A stretch of DNA of 55,272 nt from an uncultured Clostridia bacterium (GCA_944386345.1 CALXAR010000005.1:1-55272); one strand, 5' to 3'. Shown: positions 15,535-24,436, counted from the first letter of the stretch. A program made the numbers and translations. Notes: generated by a model not told the origin, from the letters alone.

Positions 15535-17211
15535 TTATCTTTTTAGTACCTTTCTTGGACCCTTTTGTTCGGGTCCTTGCGTGGGAGTGTTATCTGAATG
15601 CTCTAGATAAAAATCATAATTACCTAAATAATCAGTAAACTCACCATCTTCTAGCTCAACTACTCTATTTGCCACTTTATTAATAAAGTATCTATCGTGA
15701 GACACAAATAGCAAAGTACCTTCAAAATTACTTAAAGCATCTTCTAATATCTCACGATTTCTTACATCTAAATGATTAGTAGGCTCATCTAATATAAGAA
15801 AATTGACATCATTTTGAACAAGCTCTGCAAACTTAAGTCTTACTTTTTCACCACCTGATAGTGAAGAAATACGTTTTTGAACTTCTTCACCATAGAAATG
15901 AAAAGCTGCCAAAGTTGAATAAGTCTGAGTTAATGTTCCATTAAAATGCTTTTTAAACTCATCAATAATAGTCTCATCTTCATTTTCAAAAGAAACATTT
16001 TGTGGCAAGTAGCCAATTTTGACATTACTTCCAAGTTTAACTTGCCCATCAATTTGACTTAGTTGACCTAAAATAAGTTTTAGTACTGTTGACTTTCCAG
16101 AGCCATTTTTTCCAATCAAGCATACTTTATCTTTATACTCAAGAGATAAATTAGCTCCACAAAGTATAATATCATCGCCATCTGGATATGCAAACGTTAC
16201 ATCTTCTAATGACAATACATCATTACCAGATCTTGTCTCTTGATTGAAGTTTAAAGCAATATCCTTTTGTGTTTTCGGTCTATCAACTTTATCCATCTCA
16301 TCAATACGTCTTTCAAGTTGCTTAGCAACTCTGTATGCTTTCTCTGAACTTTGCGCTCCCCAAGCTCTATTTTTTCGTATTGCCTCTTCCATTCCTGCTA
16401 TTTTTTTCTGCTGAGTAACATATGCTTGTTCTTGAGCTTCTCTTTCAGCTTTTAAAGCTTCAACATATTGAGTATAATTTCCAAAGTATGTCTTAATTTT
16501 ACCATCTGCTATTGCAAACACTTTATTTATTGTTCTATCAAGAAAATATCTATCATGTGATACTAGTATCACTGATCCATTATATCCTTTGATAAAATCT
16601 TCAAGCCATCCAAGAGTTGGTATATCCAAATGATTAGTAGGCTCATCTAAAAGTAGGATATCAGGCTTTTGAAGTAGCATGCGAGCAAGACACACAATAG
16701 TCTTTTGTCCTCCACTAAGAGAGTTATACTCTTGATCTAATAACTCTGTAATCTTAAGATTTCCAGCCATTTTATCAATATTAGATTCAATCTCATATCC
16801 CCCTTTATTCATAAAGAGTTCTTGAGCTTTTCCATAAGAATTCATAGCTTTTTCAAGTTCATCAGGAGTTGTATTTGGATCCCCCATTATAAGTTCTAGT
16901 TTATGCATTTTTTCTTGAAGTCCAGCGATATCACCATAAGCTGTTCTTAAAAAATCCCGAACATTTATATCTTCTTGAACTTCAGGAGCAATCTGTGTTA
17001 AGAATCCAATTGTGGCATCTTTTCTTTTTGAAACAGTACCACTAGTTGGTTTTTCATTCCCATAAATGAGATTGAAAATACTTGTTTTTCCAGTTCCATT
17101 GTCTCCAACAATAGCAACCTTGTCACCACTGTTAACCTGGAATGTTGCACCATCTAAGATGTTTTTAAATCCATAATTTAAACTAACATTGCTAAGTTCT
17201 ACATCTAGCAT
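15535..17211 (-). CDS. ABC-F family ATPase inside the biosynthetic operon
   Basis: 558 residues, two ATP-binding domains: Walker A GDNGTGKTS near 36 with signature LSGGQKT and DEPTNHLD, then GKNGSGKST near 368 with LSGGEKVR and DEPTNHLD. The linker (about 240-305) carries the RVAKQLERRIDEMD helix. There are no membrane segments. ABC-F proteins bind the ribosomal E site; many in producers protect against an antibiotic. Its place between the ureohydrolase and decarboxylase genes suggests self-protection or a regulatory link, but a general translation role is equally possible. GGAGGT precedes the ATG; the upstream gap is 42 bases. Confidence 0.88.
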   Translation of the reverse strand: MLDVELSNVSLNYGFKNILDGATFQVNSGDKVAIVGDNGTGKTSIFNLIYGNEKPTSGTVSKRKDATIGFLTQIAPEVQEDINVRDFLRTAYGDIAGLQEKMHKLELIMGDPNTTPDELEKAMNSYGKAQELFMNKGGYEIESNIDKMAGNLKITELLDQEYNSLSGGQKTIVCLARMLLQKPDILLLDEPTNHLDIPTLGWLEDFIKGYNGSVILVSHDRYFLDRTINKVFAIADGKIKTYFGNYTQYVEALKAEREAQEQAYVTQQKKIAGMEEAIRKNRAWGAQSSEKAYRVAKQLERRIDEMDKVDRPKTQKDIALNFNQETRSGNDVLSLEDVTFAYPDGDDIILCGANLSLEYKDKVCLIGKNGSGKSTVLKLILGQLSQIDGQVKLGSNVKIGYLPQNVSFENEDETIIDEFKKHFNGTLTQTYSTLAAFHFYGEEVQKRISSLSGGEKVRLKFAELVQNDVNFLILDEPTNHLDVRNREILEDALSNFEGTLLFVSHDRYFINKVANRVVELEDGEFTDYLGNYDFYLEHSDNTPTQGPEQKGPRKVLKR

Positions 17212-17253
17212 AGTTTTTATACCTCCATTCTATAAGTTAATAAGTAGTGTTAT

Positions 17254-18123
17254 TTATTTAGTCATGTAACTCATCATTTCCATGATTAAATTAACAATTG
17301 TTATTCCCGTAAGCGAAGCCCCTGCACATGTAGGATTATATTCTACAAAATCAACTCCAATTATTCTCTTTGAAGAATTTATGATGGCTTTTAAATAAGA
17401 ACATGCTTCCTCATATGAAGGGCCTCCTGGCTCAGGGCAGTTTGTCGCTGGCGCAATAGCAGGATTTAAGAAATCAGTATCAAATGTTATATATACATTT
17501 TTATCTTTTAAATAATCTATTAGATTATCTATTTTTTCACCAATTTCATTATATGGAATAACTATATTTCCTTTTTCCTTGCTATCACTTATAGCAGGAT
17601 ATGAGTTAAGATTTCCTCTGATTCCAAAATGAATAATTTTTAAAACTCCTTCAAGTTTACTAGTCTCATTCATAACAGAGCCATGAGGATAATCATAAAA
17701 CTCATCAATAAAATCGCTATGTGCATCAAACTGAACTACTACAACATCTTTGTAATTTGTAGTCATTTTCTTTACAAGACTATATGTAACACTATGGTCT
17801 CCTCCAACAAAAATTGGAATACAATTAGTGTTTAGGTCAAGTCTTAGAAGCTTTTTATCAAGCTCTTTAAAATTATCGGCACTTATATTTCCCAAGTCAT
17901 AAGCTTTTGTATCTTTTAAAATATATCCTTCTTCAGGACTATATACTTTAAGAGGAAGGCTACTTCCATCTGCATTTGCATATCTAAAAGATAACTCTCG
18001 TATCCTATCTGCAGCCTTTTGTACGCCAAAAAGATATTTTGCACTGCAAAACTCAATACCTATAAAGCAAAATCCTTTTTCACCCTTAGACTTGGCATCT
18101 AATCCGAGGAATCTACTTGTCAT
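17254..18123 (-). CDS. Ureohydrolase (arginase/agmatinase superfamily)
   Basis: 289 residues. All six Mn ligands are readable: H110 (GGDHS), D133, H135 and D137 (FDAHSDF), D215 and D217 (TFDTDFLNP). H147 (PHGS) and the Glu of GVDFVEYNP, which holds the guanidinium in arginases, are also kept, so hydrolysis of a guanidino (or amidino) group to urea plus amine is likely. The third signature departs from the usual GTGTP, reading APATNCPEPGG. The substrate is unknown; agmatine, a guanidino acid or a pathway-specific intermediate are options. The ATG at 18123 overlaps the aminotransferase stop by 11 bases and has GGAGG nine bases upstream. Confidence 0.82.
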   Translation of the reverse strand: MTSRFLGLDAKSKGEKGFCFIGIEFCSAKYLFGVQKAADRIRELSFRYANADGSSLPLKVYSPEEGYILKDTKAYDLGNISADNFKELDKKLLRLDLNTNCIPIFVGGDHSVTYSLVKKMTTNYKDVVVVQFDAHSDFIDEFYDYPHGSVMNETSKLEGVLKIIHFGIRGNLNSYPAISDSKEKGNIVIPYNEIGEKIDNLIDYLKDKNVYITFDTDFLNPAIAPATNCPEPGGPSYEEACSYLKAIINSSKRIIGVDFVEYNPTCAGASLTGITIVNLIMEMMSYMTK

Positions 18124-19384
18124 TTGGACATTCCTCCTTAAACAATTCAACAATCCTTTTTAAGCCATCCATAAACTGATCATATCCTCTTGATATAGTA
18201 ACCCTAAAGCTAATATCTTCAAGTGGTAAACCAAAAACATTACCAGGTGTTACTAAAATATTCTCCTTTTCTAGAATATATACAAAGAGCTCATGTGATG
18301 TATAAACACCCTTTTTGCGACACACATCAGATTTAAAAGTAATATACATTATATTTCCAGCATCTGGATAAACAACGTTTTCTACTACATCTGTTTGAGA
18401 CATAAGATAATCATATGCATCATTAAACAGAGTAAAAATCTGATTATGATATTCTTCTTTCTCTTTAATATACTCTAAGGTCTCTGGTGACTTATCTCCA
18501 CTATCTACATTTACTCTTTGAGTCATCTCTACAATTCCAAGTGCCTCAAGGAATGTAGAATTAGAATAATTAACAGCTTCTCCAAGCTCAAGTAGCCAAT
18601 TTATAATTTTAGAATCTTTACATATAGTCCATCCGCATCTAAGATCGCTAAGCTGAGGAATATCTTTACTAAATCCTTTAATTTTAATTAGCTTCTTATA
18701 GTCATTTGCTAGCTTAAAAATCTGAACTCTTTTATTTTTAAATAGTGGAGCTTCTTCAAATATAGCATCATATATAATATATATGTCTTTTTCTATACAA
18801 AAGTTAACTATCTTTTCAAGCTCGTCTTCATCAATAAATTTACAAGCTGGATTTGCAGGATTTGTAATTAAAAGTGCTACAGTCTTATCTGTATATCCTT
18901 TAACAACATCTTCATAGCGCATCTTGTAATCGTTGCTTTTATCCATAGAAATAACATTAGTTTTAATACCATAAAAAGTTAGACTTTTCTTAAGTCCGGC
19001 ATATGCGGGCACTGGATAAATTATCTCGATATCATCTGCAAATTTATATTCTCGTGCAATAACTTGTGCAACAAAATTAAGTGCTCCTGTTGTTCCATTA
19101 CCTCCAACAATAACTTCATCTTTGGTAATAGTCTCACCTTCAATAACACTCTCATGAGAAGCAATAAGCTCTCTTAGCTTTGTCTTTCCCCCAGGATACG
19201 AATATCCCCAATCCATATCTTCATCTGGATCTTCAAGAGTTCTGTATATTTCCCGTCTAATACATGAAAAGAGAGGAAATGTAAACCAATCAAGATTGGA
19301 TGCATCCATAAGAAGTGCACCTTTTTCAAGTCCAATGTCAAAGTATTGAGACATTGTAAGTTTTTCTTTATGATTATTATTCAT
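18113..19384 (-). CDS. Class I/II PLP-dependent aminotransferase
   Basis: 424 residues. Fold-I landmarks: GGNGTTGALN near 94-103 (PLP phosphate), Tyr in VPAYAG near 128, NPANPA near 175-180, YDAIFEEA with D206, and the PLP lysine K240 in KGFSKDI followed by RCGW. It should exchange an amino group between an amino acid and a keto acid. Substrate is unknown. The start at 19384 overlaps the previous stop by 8 bases (ATGAATAA) with GGAGG inside the upstream gene, showing tight translational coupling. A start at 19399 would lie upstream of that site. Confidence 0.85.
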   Translation of the reverse strand: MNNNHKEKLTMSQYFDIGLEKGALLMDASNLDWFTFPLFSCIRREIYRTLEDPDEDMDWGYSYPGGKTKLRELIASHESVIEGETITKDEVIVGGNGTTGALNFVAQVIAREYKFADDIEIIYPVPAYAGLKKSLTFYGIKTNVISMDKSNDYKMRYEDVVKGYTDKTVALLITNPANPACKFIDEDELEKIVNFCIEKDIYIIYDAIFEEAPLFKNKRVQIFKLANDYKKLIKIKGFSKDIPQLSDLRCGWTICKDSKIINWLLELGEAVNYSNSTFLEALGIVEMTQRVNVDSGDKSPETLEYIKEKEEYHNQIFTLFNDAYDYLMSQTDVVENVVYPDAGNIMYITFKSDVCRKKGVYTSHELFVYILEKENILVTPGNVFGLPLEDISFRVTISRGYDQFMDGLKRIVELFKEECPNDK

Positions 19385-20468
19385 AAATTTTACCTCCATT
19401 TCTATTCTTACAGGTTAATACAACAACTATTTTTTCTTTACTCGTTTTTTTATATTCATCTAAAGCAGCCATAGCAGAAATTGATGTATAGTCATATTTA
19501 GCTTTAAATTCAGGATGTTCTAATATAAATTTATCTATCTGTTTATCACTAACAGAGATAAAAAAAGCTTCATCACGACTAGCCATATCATAAATCTTCT
19601 TGTAATTAAAACATGTATCATTAGAAAGTATTGTCTTAGAATCAATAGGGTCGATTATATTTAACCAACCATCTATTTTCTTTTCAAAGCCCTGTTTAAT
19701 AGGATTTCCTCCAATTATTTCAACAACTCCAATTTTAGGAATTTTAGAGATAACTCCTGCATTAAACATTTCTCTAAATGCCAAATTCTGAGCAACAATA
19801 TCCATTCCACTTCCACATGGTATAATAACCACATCTGGTACAGACTTCATATCTCTAATTATTTCATATGACATAGACCTAAGTCCAAGCATATAAGAGA
19901 TATTTGTATTTAAGAAGCCCCAAAAAACATCTTTGTGTTTTAGAGAATACTTCATAAAATCTTTGTAACTCGTAACAAAATCTTTGCTGTAAAAAACTTT
20001 ATCTGCATTTTCTATTTGAGCAAGACTACTCTTAGAAATCCCTTTATGAACAAAAACAATAGATTTAATCCCATACTCTCTTGCATAGAAAATAGCAGAT
20101 ATTGCACCACTTCCACATGATACAATAGAAATTGATTTTTTCTTATGAGTGATAACTTCATTCATAAGATTTTCCATACCTCTATCTTTAAAACTTCCTG
20201 TTGGATTAACTGACTCATCCTTTAGGAAAATATTATCATCATATTTAATAAGTGGTGTATTACCAGCCTTAAATTTAGTTTCTTTCCTAACTTTAGGAAA
20301 GATTATTTTTCCATCATTTGAAAATTTAATCTCAAATTCTGGTAAATAATCTTTTATATCCCAAAAATTAGGTGGAACTAAATCTAGTTCTAACTCAGGA
20401 TGTCTATGACAAATTTGTTCAAAAGGATAATCCATTTCTTTTTTACATATACTGCAAACAATTTTCAT
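19377..20468 (-). CDS. Threonine-synthase-like fold-II PLP enzyme
   Basis: 363 residues. The N-terminal CSIC...CHRH looks like the small zinc knuckle found in many threonine synthases. KDESVNPTGSFKDRG holds the PLP lysine K94; SCGSGAIS near 126 and IPCGSGMD near 216 bind the phosphate. Members of this group do beta- or gamma-replacement or elimination on amino acids, not only threonine synthesis. Its place in a dedicated operon, with no homoserine genes, argues for a specialised reaction. The ATG lies 3 bases after the radical SAM gene, whose last codons (GGAGGC) provide the ribosome site. Confidence 0.78.
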   Translation of the reverse strand: MKIVCSICKKEMDYPFEQICHRHPELELDLVPPNFWDIKDYLPEFEIKFSNDGKIIFPKVRKETKFKAGNTPLIKYDDNIFLKDESVNPTGSFKDRGMENLMNEVITHKKKSISIVSCGSGAISAIFYAREYGIKSIVFVHKGISKSSLAQIENADKVFYSKDFVTSYKDFMKYSLKHKDVFWGFLNTNISYMLGLRSMSYEIIRDMKSVPDVVIIPCGSGMDIVAQNLAFREMFNAGVISKIPKIGVVEIIGGNPIKQGFEKKIDGWLNIIDPIDSKTILSNDTCFNYKKIYDMASRDEAFFISVSDKQIDKFILEHPEFKAKYDYTSISAMAALDEYKKTSKEKIVVVLTCKNRNGGKIYE

Positions 20469-20471
20469 GGA

Positions 20472-21695
20472 TTATTCGCCTCCTAAAACATCATCAATTC
20501 TTGTATAAATACTACGAGAATCTTTGACTTTTTTAGTATCTTGCCACAATTTATAGCAATGTTTACATGGCTTTACAACGTCTAAATCTTTAACATCATA
20601 TGTCATGTTAAATTGTTTAATAGCCTCAACAAATTCATTAGTACAATAACTACAATTACTAGATGTCATATGTGGAAATATCTCATTTCTTTGTGCAAAT
20701 CCTGTTCCTTGACTTCCGCTTAATACTTCCTCATCAAAATATCCTCCAAGCCTTATATCTAGTTTAGAAACATGCATTCTATCGTAAATACCATGAATTA
20801 TATCTCTTAAGCTCCAAAGCCATGGAACTCTATATAATCCAAGATTATATAAATAATTTGCAAGTGAGTTTTCCTGTAAAGATGTTGGCTCAACTGACAC
20901 TGCATCAAAATTAAAATCTTTAAAGCAATCAACTGATGTTTTTATAGCATCTTCTATTGCCTCTGACTCGGTAAGAAAAATCGGTTTAAAATTAACATAT
21001 GCAAGTGCCTTCATATTATATTTATGAAGAAGAGCTACTGCATCAGATATTATTTGTGTATTTTCAATCGCTTTATGGTGACATAGTTCTCTTATTAAAA
21101 AGTTTGTAGATTCAACGCCGATACCTACCTCAACAACCCCATCATATACTTTGCGAATTGCGCTAAGTATATCTTCTGTTACATATTCAGCCCTAGATTC
21201 TATTATAACTTTCTTTACACCCTTATACTTATTTAAAGTACTAAAGATATATTGAACAGTTTTAACAGATATCTCTTCTGGATTTAAAAGACTACCTAAG
21301 TTATATACACAAACTACAGGATAATCATTAAGATTAAATTCTTTATCTGTTTTCTCAACAAAACTCCCATCAAGAACAGAATTCCACTGCTCGACATAAT
21401 TTTTATGTGTTATTTTCTCTTTAAGTGGTGCTCCATTTAAATGTGCACACATTGAACATCCACCATTAGTTTTGTAATGCTGGCATCCATTAGATCTTAA
21501 AACAATCATAACTCTGTCGACAGTTTTTCCTTCATAAAAGAATTTATTGATCTCCACTTCAGCAAGTTTGGTCTTTTCATAAGGTAAATTAGGTGTGTTT
21601 GAACGAATCTCCTTTATCTTTTCTTCTACTAAGCTAGAAGCTCTTTTAAAGACTTTCCGTTCAATCACTCTTTTAGTTTCGAATAAATAGCTCAT
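20472..21695 (-). CDS. Radical SAM enzyme of the RaSEA (archaeosine-type, TIGR01210) group
   Basis: 407 residues. The cluster motif is C71-x8-C80-x2-C83 in LRSNGCQHYKTNGGCSMC, the spacing of RaSEA rather than the usual CxxxCxxC. Further RaSEA signatures are FKPIFLTESEAIEDA, SVEPTSLQENSL and YRVPWLWS. Two C-terminal CxxC pairs (CSYC, CKHC) may bind another metal site. Archaeal RaSEA cleaves a lysine adduct to create the amidine of archaeosine in tRNA. A copy in a bacterial amino-acid-type operon without tRNA-modification genes suggests a related C-N bond cleavage on another substrate. It starts 5 bases after the adenylating gene, with AGGAGG inside that gene's last codons. Confidence 0.75.
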   Translation of the reverse strand: MSYLFETKRVIERKVFKRASSLVEEKIKEIRSNTPNLPYEKTKLAEVEINKFFYEGKTVDRVMIVLRSNGCQHYKTNGGCSMCAHLNGAPLKEKITHKNYVEQWNSVLDGSFVEKTDKEFNLNDYPVVCVYNLGSLLNPEEISVKTVQYIFSTLNKYKGVKKVIIESRAEYVTEDILSAIRKVYDGVVEVGIGVESTNFLIRELCHHKAIENTQIISDAVALLHKYNMKALAYVNFKPIFLTESEAIEDAIKTSVDCFKDFNFDAVSVEPTSLQENSLANYLYNLGLYRVPWLWSLRDIIHGIYDRMHVSKLDIRLGGYFDEEVLSGSQGTGFAQRNEIFPHMTSSNCSYCTNEFVEAIKQFNMTYDVKDLDVVKPCKHCYKLWQDTKKVKDSRSIYTRIDDVLGGE

Positions 21696-21700
21696 ATATC

Positions 21701-23062
21701 CTACCTCCTAACAAAGCTAATAACAGGTCTATACTTTACCCCTTTATCATAGAGTAAGTTATCCACTTTGTGAACACTTACCTCCATACTACGTGGTATC
21801 AAAGAATAGATACTTTCTTTGATAGCATCAAAGTCTAAAGAATACTCTCCTTCAATAATATAAAGGTCAAGTCTCTTTACGTCCGGTTGAACAAACTGGT
21901 ACTTAAGTCCGTGTACTGGAATTTCATATACCAAAAACCAGTTATATGCCAAATCCATAAAACATGAAGCTGGTATATACTCTCCTTCTGGTGTAATAAT
22001 AGAATCCATATTACGTCCTTTTACCCCCTCAATAATTCTTCCTTTGTCGCCACACTCACACTCTTGTGAAATAGTAATTTTTGCTAAATCTCCTTGAATG
22101 TAACGAATAATTGGAGTTGCAGTATTTAAAAGGTTAGTACCTACTACAATTCCAGTTTCACCATCTGGTAATTTGTTTCCTTTATCGTCAATAATCTCAA
22201 TAAAGCAAGCATCTTCCTCCAAATGGTAATGATGCATAGGACATTCCAATGCAATTCTTGTTAACTCTTCGCTGCTATACTCATCTAAAACTTGCACATC
22301 AAGTGCTTCTGCTAACATCTTACGTTGCATAACATTTGATTGCTCTGAATGAACAATTACAAGTTCTACTCCATAATCTGAAAGTTTAATTCCTGTTGAT
22401 GCAATCTTTTCAAGGTAAGTCGGATATGTTGAAATATATCTTGGTCGTGTTTTTCTAATATGATTTACTGCATCCTCAACTTTTGTTGTTGTTGGTAAAA
22501 AGTCCTGCTTGTATTCACCATTTATATTATCTACCCACCAAGGGCAAGTATAAATATATAAAATAGTGTCTTCAGGTCTATATTTACCTCCTGACTGCAT
22601 ATTAAATTGTCTAACTGTTTGCAAAGTATCTTTGTATATTGCCTCTTCAGATACTGCAATTGTAACAAACTTTCCACTAGAACCAGAACTACGGGTTGAA
22701 AGTACAAAATCATTAACATCTTTTACAATCGCATCTGGAAAACCTTCAATTAGTTCTTCTTTATGAAGATATGGTAACTTAAAGAAATCATCCCATGTCT
22801 TAATACTTCCCTTTTTATATCCCACTTCAGAATATTTCTTTCTGTATAAAGGAATATTTTCAAAAGCATAATCCACAATATAGCTTATTCTTTTAAGTTG
22901 CCAGTCTTGAATTTTTTCCAATGGTTGATTTAAAAAAGAGTTAAGCTTTTTTCCAGACTTTTTTAAAATTCTTGAAAGAATCTCATCATGAACTGGCAAA
23001 GTCATGTACTTTTCGCCCTTTTTTCTTAGAGCAACATATTCAGACTTAGAAATTTTACTCAT
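21701..23062 (-). CDS. Adenylate-forming enzyme, PaaK/CapK-like (phenylacetate-CoA ligase family)
   Basis: 453 residues. The P-loop STRSSGSSGK (122-131), DEYSSEE, the IIRYIQGDL segment and a C-terminal Lys in GVKYRPVISF match the PaaK/CapK branch of the ANL superfamily. It would activate a carboxylate as acyl-AMP and pass it to CoA, a carrier or an amine; no carrier protein is encoded nearby. A CECG zinc-like element (residues 326-329) is typical of the branch. It is the first gene of the operon, behind a very strong AAAGGAGGAGG site and a consensus promoter. The acyl substrate cannot be deduced. Confidence 0.8.
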   Translation of the reverse strand: MSKISKSEYVALRKKGEKYMTLPVHDEILSRILKKSGKKLNSFLNQPLEKIQDWQLKRISYIVDYAFENIPLYRKKYSEVGYKKGSIKTWDDFFKLPYLHKEELIEGFPDAIVKDVNDFVLSTRSSGSSGKFVTIAVSEEAIYKDTLQTVRQFNMQSGGKYRPEDTILYIYTCPWWVDNINGEYKQDFLPTTTKVEDAVNHIRKTRPRYISTYPTYLEKIASTGIKLSDYGVELVIVHSEQSNVMQRKMLAEALDVQVLDEYSSEELTRIALECPMHHYHLEEDACFIEIIDDKGNKLPDGETGIVVGTNLLNTATPIIRYIQGDLAKITISQECECGDKGRIIEGVKGRNMDSIITPEGEYIPASCFMDLAYNWFLVYEIPVHGLKYQFVQPDVKRLDLYIIEGEYSLDFDAIKESIYSLIPRSMEVSVHKVDNLLYDKGVKYRPVISFVRR

Positions 23063-23193
23063 AAAAAAACCTCCTCCTTTAAAAGTCCATCTACTAATAT
23101 TGTTTGACTATCTGTATCTGCAATGTAATTACATATGCACTAACCTCTGCCAAAATCATTATAAAGCAGATATTTGATTTGATAATCGCTATT

Positions 23194-23222
23194 ATTATAT
23201 TATCATATTGGCGTAAAGTCAA
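23194..23222 (-). promoter_or_regulatory. Consensus promoter of the seven-gene operon
   Basis: Minus strand TTGACT (23217-23222), exactly 17 bases, TATAAT (23194-23199). One mismatch to the sigma-A consensus. It leaves an untranslated leader of about 125 bases before the first gene, in which I see no known riboswitch. Confidence 0.85.
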
Positions 23223-23241
23223 GCAATTATGCGATTTTTTA

Positions 23242-23256
23242 TGCAAATCGTTTGCA
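23242..23256. repeat. Palindrome upstream of the operon promoter (candidate operator)
   Basis: TGCAAA-TCG-TTTGCA, a perfect six-base dyad whose edge is 19 bases upstream of the -35 box. The position would suit an activator. It may also be chance in AT-rich DNA. Confidence 0.4.
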
Positions 23257-23293
23257 AAAAAATAAAACCTAAATCAAATTTTAGGTTTTATTT
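23255..23293 (-). terminator. Intrinsic terminator after the VOC gene
   Basis: Minus-strand arms AAATAAAACCTAAA and TTTAGGTTTTATTT (23260-23293), then TTTTTTT. It separates the VOC gene from the operon promoter just downstream. Confidence 0.85.
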
Positions 23294-23307
23294 AGATAAA
23301 TTTCTAA

Positions 23308-23733
23308 TTATTCTTCTATTTTCCTATTTTCTAGGTCTTGACTAAATCTTAATAAAAATCCGTTAGGATCTTGCACTAAAAATTCTCTGCATCCCATTAG
23401 AACATTATCTTTTCTGTACCAATGGTCTTCCATATCAACAAATATTTTATATTTTTCTTTTTTTAATCTTGAATAAATCTCATCTATATTTGTAACATCT
23501 ATTTGGAAGTTTATTCCTACTCCTAAAGGATATTTAAGCTCTCCTGTTCCCCACTTATTATTTTCTTTATCAATTTCTTGTATCATAAGCTGTACATTTT
23601 CAAATTGTAAAAAAGCAAACCTGTCTTCTTTTCTATCATATTCTATATGAAAACCAATTAAATCAACATAAAAGTGAATGCTTTCCTCTAGATTAAAAAC
23701 ATCAAATTCTGGTATCATCTGATTCCATTCCAT
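23308..23733 (-). CDS. VOC-family (glyoxalase / bleomycin-resistance-type) protein
   Basis: 141 residues forming two beta-alpha-beta-beta-beta halves: N-terminal PEFDVFNLEESIHFYVDLIGF and C-terminal REFLVQDPNGFLLRFSQ. The overall order fits bleomycin-binding or fosfomycin-type VOC proteins; the second-half Glu/His metal ligands are not clear, so antibiotic binding without catalysis is possible. GGAGG precedes the ATG. It has its own terminator and is upstream of the seven-gene operon on the same strand, with no shared promoter. Confidence 0.75.
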   Translation of the reverse strand: MEWNQMIPEFDVFNLEESIHFYVDLIGFHIEYDRKEDRFAFLQFENVQLMIQEIDKENNKWGTGELKYPLGVGINFQIDVTNIDEIYSRLKKEKYKIFVDMEDHWYRKDNVLMGCREFLVQDPNGFLLRFSQDLENRKIEE

Positions 23734-23835
23734 AATTTTTCCTCCATTTCTAACAGTTGAATTATACCATAATAACCTTTAAAAATAAATAAATTTTAGA
23801 TTTTCAAATTGTAATTATTTAACAAACTCAATAAC

Positions 23836-24342
23836 TTAATTTTTTTGAATCTTTTCTTTTTTTATATCATTTTTCCAAATCACATAAGCTCCTACTGATA
23901 ATAAAATAAAATATCCTAAAACCATAAACCAGCTTTGGTAGTAGATATAATAAGCCCCATAGAATAATCCTGTTGTTATTCCTGATATTCTAACTAAATT
24001 CATATTTGCTTGCCATAAGCAATACGTCCTTATTATTGAGCCAATTGTTGGTAGTAATGATATTAAGCCATTCCATGTAAATATACAATTGGCTATAATT
24101 ATTCCTTCAAAGAAAATTAAAACAAAAAAATATATACTCTTATTTATCCTATTTTTATTTATAAATATAAAAGTCCTTATAAAATTTATAAGGTTTAATA
24201 CAGCTCCAGTATATGCTGAAATTATAAAATCATAAATTGATTCAAAAAGGCAACTTAATGATTGAACAAATAATGACTTATTTCTCTTTTTTATACAAAC
24301 ACTAATTACTAATGTTAAAAATGCCAACACACTAAATAACAT
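23836..24342 (-). CDS. YgjV-like multi-spanning membrane protein
   Basis: 168 residues with about six short hydrophobic segments. 'QSLSCLFESIYDFIISAYTGAVLNLINFIRTFIF', broken into helices around residues 28-60, followed by a middle pair and a short C-terminal Lys-rich tail, follows the pattern of the YgjV inner membrane family, whose role is unknown. GGGTAAGAGC precedes the ATG. Stands between the AbrB-like and VOC genes on the same strand. Confidence 0.6.
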   Translation of the reverse strand: MLFSVLAFLTLVISVCIKKRNKSLFVQSLSCLFESIYDFIISAYTGAVLNLINFIRTFIFINKNRINKSIYFFVLIFFEGIIIANCIFTWNGLISLLPTIGSIIRTYCLWQANMNLVRISGITTGLFYGAYYIYYQSWFMVLGYFILLSVGAYVIWKNDIKKEKIQKN

Positions 24343-24406
24343 GCTCTTACCCCATTTTTCTACACTCTAAATTATATCATATAAAATACTAAAAGCAAAT
24401 AAAACT

Positions 24407-24432
24407 AAGAGTGAGTTTTTAAACTCACTCTT
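24407..24432 (-). terminator. Hairpin terminator after the AbrB-like gene
   Basis: Perfect arms AAGAGTGAGTTT and AAACTCACTCTT (24407-24432). The minus-strand T-tract (AGTTTTATTT) is modest. Confidence 0.7.
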
Positions 24433-24436
24433 AATT

